Part shown: piece by piece, positions 15,424 through 18,162 of the stretch
Layout of the letters: the number at the start of each line of letters is the position of its first letter
How positions within the stretch are numbered: position 1 is the stretch's first letter
Origin: Myxococcales bacterium
GTDB taxonomy: Bacteria > Myxococcota > Polyangia > Fen-1088
Length of the DNA stretch: 18,162 nucleotides
Reading direction: 5' to 3'
Assembly: GCA_003153875.1 (NCBI GenBank)
Contig: PMBY01000223.1
Span: 1 to 18,162 of the forward strand
Program-made: the position numbers and the translations under genes
Notes under the pieces: model-generated
Seen by the model: the letters and a program-made list of their open reading frames with translations, nothing else
Database searches by the model: none
Told to the model about the DNA's origin: nothing

Positions 15424-15494
15424 ACGCCGTAGGCATCACCTTCCGCCCAGAATCGCCCCCCGTCGGCGCCTGGATGACAGGCTGGCGAAGGACA
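15424..15494. repeat. 71-bp dispersed repeat, copy B
   Basis: This is the second full copy of the repeat at 5960-6030, in the same orientation, about 65 of 71 bases identical. Here it lies immediately beyond the stop codon of a small minus-strand gene remnant at 15498. In the other copy it abuts a transposase remnant. Confidence 0.8.
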
Positions 15495-15497
15495 GGT

Positions 15498-15641
15498 CTA
15501 TTCAGAATAGGTGTCGACCTCGAAGCCCACGTGCAGGTGAATTTTCGCCAGCGAGCGTTCGGTCTCCACCACTTGCAGGCCTAGCCCCTGCCCGATCCAA
15601 GCACGGCTGGGCCACATTGGGCGCTTCCGCATGCTGGTTCG
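15498..15641 (-). pseudogene. Possible 3' remnant of an unidentified gene
   Basis: The minus strand reads AWIGQGLGLQVVETERSLAK and IHLHVGFEVDTYSE before a TAG, which looks like genuine protein sequence. Upstream an in-frame TAA limits it to about 47 codons. There is no start or ribosome site and I recognise no family. Confidence 0.3.
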
Positions 15642-15727
15642 CGGGTTGCATTATGCGTGGGGAACACCCAAGATCCTGCGAAAGGTGATCTTGAATGACA
15701 TTCCGACCATCCCGTGAGGCCAGCCAC

Positions 15728-16159
15728 ATGCGCTTGCTGCTAGTATTGCTTGCCGGCATGCTGGCTGGATGCAAGGGCGAACAGCCACCTGATCTCTGCA
15801 AAAGGATCACTCAGCACTGCGAAGGCAATATTGCGGTTGCCTGTTATACCGTTACCGATTGTGACCTTTGCGATTACCACGCGAATATCTCCCGCTGGGA
15901 TTGCGAGGCAGCGGGGATAGCCGACCACGGTACAGCCTGGGTCTGCCGGGTCGGCCCGGTCAGCGGCCACCTGGCTTCATTTTGCGTCGATGCCTCTCTG
16001 ACTCCCTGCGCTCCGCATAGCCCAGGTGACACATGGTGCGACGGGATGGGGCACACGGCCCACTGCTCCGAGACGACTGATGGGCCTTTGGTCACTACCA
16101 GCGTACCGTGCTACGGGTGCGAATGCACTCCGGGCCCACGTCCTGGCGCAGGCAGCTAG
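15728..16159 (+). CDS. Cysteine-rich lipoprotein of unknown function
   Basis: This 143-residue protein is taken from the ATG at 15728. An upstream in-frame ATG at 15695 would bury the signal sequence. The N-terminus MRLLLVLLAGMLAGC is a clean lipoprotein signal with lipobox LAGC and lipidated Cys15. The remainder has fourteen further cysteines, spaced irregularly (24, 31, 39, 45, 48, 59, 73, 86, 94, 104, 113, 128, 131, 133). An even number fits a fully disulfide-bonded, exported domain. Small Cys-rich lipoproteins of this sort are frequent in myxobacteria, but I recognise no named family. GAGG about ten bases upstream is a plausible ribosome site. There is no clear operon partner, since the next plus-strand sequence is a truncated ATPase fragment. 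Confidence 0.75.
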   Translation: MRLLLVLLAGMLAGCKGEQPPDLCKRITQHCEGNIAVACYTVTDCDLCDYHANISRWDCEAAGIADHGTAWVCRVGPVSGHLASFCVDASLTPCAPHSPGDTWCDGMGHTAHCSETTDGPLVTTSVPCYGCECTPGPRPGAGS

Positions 16160-16232
16160 GCCGACGGTGGCTGCTCTGCGCGTCCCCCTGGTGGTCGAGG
16201 TCAACGCCGGCGCAAACCTTGGCGCGGTATTG

Positions 16233-16466
16233 GATGTGCGGCAGATCCTCAACATTCGCGATCTCGCCCCGTTCCAGCGCTTTGTGCGCATGTGTGCCGC
16301 GCGCGTGAGCCAACTTCTCGACCTGTCTTCGCTGGGCGCGGACTGCGGCGTGACCCACCACACGCCGCAGGCCTGGATCTCGGCGCTCGAAGCCAGCTAC
16401 CTTGTCTTCCTGCTTCGGCCCTATCACGTGAGCTTGGGCAAGCGGCTCATCAAGACCCCGAAGTGA
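16233..16466 (+). pseudogene. Fragment of an AAA+ ATPase with a DUF4143 domain
   Basis: The frame reads DVRQILNIRDLAPFQRFVRM and LSSLGADCGVTHHTPQAWIS, then ALEASYLVFLLRPYHVSLGK and RLIKTPK before a TGA. This is the conserved middle of the DUF4143 part of archaeal-type AAA+ ATPases, whose function is poorly known. In intact members KTPK is followed by L-Y-F-x-D-T-G-L; here the sequence diverges at exactly that point. The Walker A and B ATPase part and the initial Y-V-E-R-D are missing. Both ends are therefore lost and no activity is expected. Confidence 0.8.
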
Positions 16467-16558
16467 GCTGGGCGAGAATTGCTTGGCAATCGCTGGTCCA
16501 TGCGCCGTTGCACAAGCAAGCAGCGGCGGACAGGTGAGTTCAGCCCAGTAGGGGAGTT

Positions 16559-17602
16559 CTAGTAGAAGGAAACATTCCCGACGCAGATATTGAAGCTCAT
16601 GTCTGTGTAGCAACTGGTTCCAGTGCAGTTCTTGAACTGCCACTGAGGCGCCGTCATGATCTTGGGATTGAATGTCGGGAACAATTGACCCCACCCCTCC
16701 TGGGACATGTAGGAGAACGGAACGGTCACGGTGACCGGACCGGCCGTGCCTGTGGCCGGGCCACAAGGCCACGACAGGGACGTGCTTTGGCAGGTCACTC
16801 CTCCCGCCGATTGTCCGATCAGGTCTACCCCATAGGCGTCGTTGCAGTTGCTATTTGGCGTTCTGGTTGAGACGCAAGTTCCCCCACTCAGGGCGTCCGC
16901 AGTATCCGCTGTCTGGATTATGAAGCGCATCTTGCCATCGGTGATGCTCCCCTTGATGGTAAAGCGGATGCCCGAGTAGATCGAGGCGTCGTAGGTGCAG
17001 ATCTCCGCGAGAACGGCGTCCAGATTCACGCCCAGTCCGGCGCCCCAGTTGGAAAACCCAGATCCCGAGGCGCACATCATATCTGAAGAGGGCGTCGCTG
17101 GCGTGACGGTGCCGGTGTTGTCGCTATAGGTGTACCAACCACCGGTCCGGCCATCCTGAGGAATGATCCCATTGTCCCCATCGGCCATGTCGTCGATGAG
17201 AGGGTTGGATCCCGTAGCCTTGTTCGGTGTGCAGATGGTCGCCCCGCCAGTGCCAACCGCGCCTCCCGCCGGAGGTCCGCCAGCAGAGTCGGGGATTGCC
17301 CCGGCACCTCCCACGGCGATTCCGCCCCCGGGGCCAATCACGCCTCCTGCTCCGCTGTTTCCACCATTGGCGCTGTTAACTCCAATCTTGGCAATCGAGC
17401 CACCGGCTCCCGAATTCGTAGGGCCGTGGCCATTCGAGTAGCAGAGGTTGTTGCTTGCGCACCAGTACCCATAGGGACAAAGTCTGTCCCCCAAGGAGCA
17501 CGCCTCCTGCCCGTCTTTGGGATGCGGGTCGTAGCTGCACGCAGCGCCGACGCCCGCCAGAGCAAGAGCCAGTGAGAAACACAGCCTGACTTGCGAACGC
17601 AT
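16559..17602 (-). CDS. Lipoprotein with a C-terminal carbohydrate-binding-like domain
   Basis: This 347-residue protein starts at the ATG at 17602, overlapping the stop of the upstream gene. A signal peptide ends in VGAAC with probable lipidated Cys22, though the -3 position is Gly rather than Leu. Residues 35-54 are a small cysteine-rich motif (C-x6-C-x5-C-x5-C). A Gly/Ala linker runs to about 120, and a beta-rich domain from about 133 to the end. That domain begins NPLIDDMADGDNGIIPQDGR and GGWYTYSDNTG, a pattern seen in myxobacterial proteins related to CBM11-type carbohydrate-binding modules. No catalytic residues are evident. It is probably surface exposed and binds polysaccharide. Translational coupling links it to the preceding membrane protein. 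Confidence 0.82.
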   Translation of the reverse strand: MRSQVRLCFSLALALAGVGAACSYDPHPKDGQEACSLGDRLCPYGYWCASNNLCYSNGHGPTNSGAGGSIAKIGVNSANGGNSGAGGVIGPGGGIAVGGAGAIPDSAGGPPAGGAVGTGGATICTPNKATGSNPLIDDMADGDNGIIPQDGRTGGWYTYSDNTGTVTPATPSSDMMCASGSGFSNWGAGLGVNLDAVLAEICTYDASIYSGIRFTIKGSITDGKMRFIIQTADTADALSGGTCVSTRTPNSNCNDAYGVDLIGQSAGGVTCQSTSLSWPCGPATGTAGPVTVTVPFSYMSQEGWGQLFPTFNPKIMTAPQWQFKNCTGTSCYTDMSFNICVGNVSFY

Positions 17603-18162
17603 CAGAAAGCCCCCTGTGCGGAAACTCCGGCACCGCCGGGCAACACCGTCGGGGTCAGGGCGACGCTGGGCCCACTCGCGGAGGCTGCGCCGAAGCCGTA
17701 GAGCACGGCACCGGTCGCCACCAAGGCCGCGCCAACCCCGTAGCCCACATACTGCAAGGTCTCGAAAAGCCTGCCCGTGTTGGCGATCTTCGGATCGAAG
17801 CGCGTACCATTCTGAATCGAGTCGGAATAGGCCTTGGCTTCAGCACCACAGATTATCGCCCCTGTCACCGCGACCAGGCCGGTTACGCCGGTGATGATCC
17901 CGGCTACGCGCAGTCCCTGACCTGACTGGGTTGCTGCGGGTGCAGGTGTCGCTTGGGCTTGGACGTAGACAGGCGCAGGCTGGGGAACAGCAGCTGGCGG
18001 TGCGTAGTAGGGTTCCGCCGGCGGCGCGTACAATGGTTCGACCGGCGGCGCTGGAGACGCGGCCGCGGGGTTTGCTGCCGGAGCCGGGGCTGGATACGGG
18101 GCCGCAACCGGTGCCGGGGCCAGAACTGGGGCAGGCGCAGGAATCGGTGCCGGCGTGGTCGC
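17602..18162 (-). CDS. Proline-rich membrane protein, C-terminal part, N-terminus outside window
   Basis: The frame is open from the right edge and ends at 17602, giving 186 visible residues. The first 80 or so are Ala/Pro-rich with tyrosine-containing repeats (EPLYAPPAEPYYAPPA). Two hydrophobic helices follow, GLRVAGIITGVTGLVAVTGA and YVGYGVGAALVATGAVLYGF, separated by about 35 polar residues. This C-terminal layout, including LQYVGYGVGAA, is common at the end of myxobacterial PEGA- or TPR-containing envelope proteins, but that N-terminal domain would lie outside the window. The stop TGA shares its A with the ATG of the next gene, suggesting coupled translation with the lipoprotein downstream. 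Confidence 0.8.
   Translation of the reverse strand, partial: ATTPAPIPAPAPVLAPAPVAAPYPAPAPAANPAAASPAPPVEPLYAPPAEPYYAPPAAVPQPAPVYVQAQATPAPAATQSGQGLRVAGIITGVTGLVAVTGAIICGAEAKAYSDSIQNGTRFDPKIANTGRLFETLQYVGYGVGAALVATGAVLYGFGAASASGPSVALTPTVLPGGAGVSAQGAF

Overview
The window is GC-rich DNA that looks like a myxobacterium or related deltaproteobacterial lineage (Polyangia/Sorangiineae-like). The evidence is several predicted lipoproteins with long Gly/Thr/Ser-rich linkers, proline-rich envelope proteins, a LytS/LytR-type signalling pair, and many decayed transposase fragments of types common in large myxobacterial genomes. Taxonomy is inference from style only.

Layout. (1) 1-890, minus: N-terminal two thirds of a polyprenyl-phosphate sugar phosphotransferase (WcaJ type), running off the left edge. 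(2) 891-2160: a gene-poor stretch with an inverted repeat, then a truncated IS91-type HUH transposase. (3) 2164-4480, plus: a compact three-gene unit of a small exported protein, a LytS-type membrane histidine kinase and a LytTR response regulator. (4) 4490-6281: a graveyard of mobile-element pieces. It holds an IS91 transposase with its catalytic core deleted, a sigma factor remnant with a nonsense codon, a structured RNA-like segment resembling a HEARO/omega-RNA (alternatively a group II intron domain I), two DDE transposase C-termini, a 24-bp perfect palindrome and one copy of a 71-bp dispersed repeat. (5) 6525-7760, plus: an AT-richer beta-propeller-like protein gene. (6) 7790-8910: more transposase ends, a truncated membrane protein that may be a Ser/Thr kinase tail, and a possible antisense protease fragment. 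(7) 9052-10515, minus: a GH16 beta-glucanase lipoprotein with a tandem-repeat linker. (8) 11388-14123, plus: a 911-residue lipoprotein with six ASH-like domains in three cysteine-marked pairs. (9) 14390-16466: a frameshifted minus-strand lipoprotein, a second copy of the 71-bp repeat, a cysteine-rich lipoprotein and a truncated DUF4143 ATPase piece. (10) 16559-18162, minus: a carbohydrate-binding-like lipoprotein translationally coupled to a proline-rich two-helix membrane protein that runs off the right edge.

How the genes fit together. The intact genes mostly concern the cell envelope and extracellular polysaccharide: sugar transfer to a lipid carrier, beta-glucan hydrolysis, carbohydrate binding and surface lipoproteins, with one envelope-sensing two-component system. 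No complete defence system, prophage, CRISPR array, tRNA or rRNA is visible. The points most worth following up are the RNA-like segment inserted in a transposase gene without its nuclease, and a 15-residue coding segment shared by two unrelated pseudogenes with only synonymous differences.
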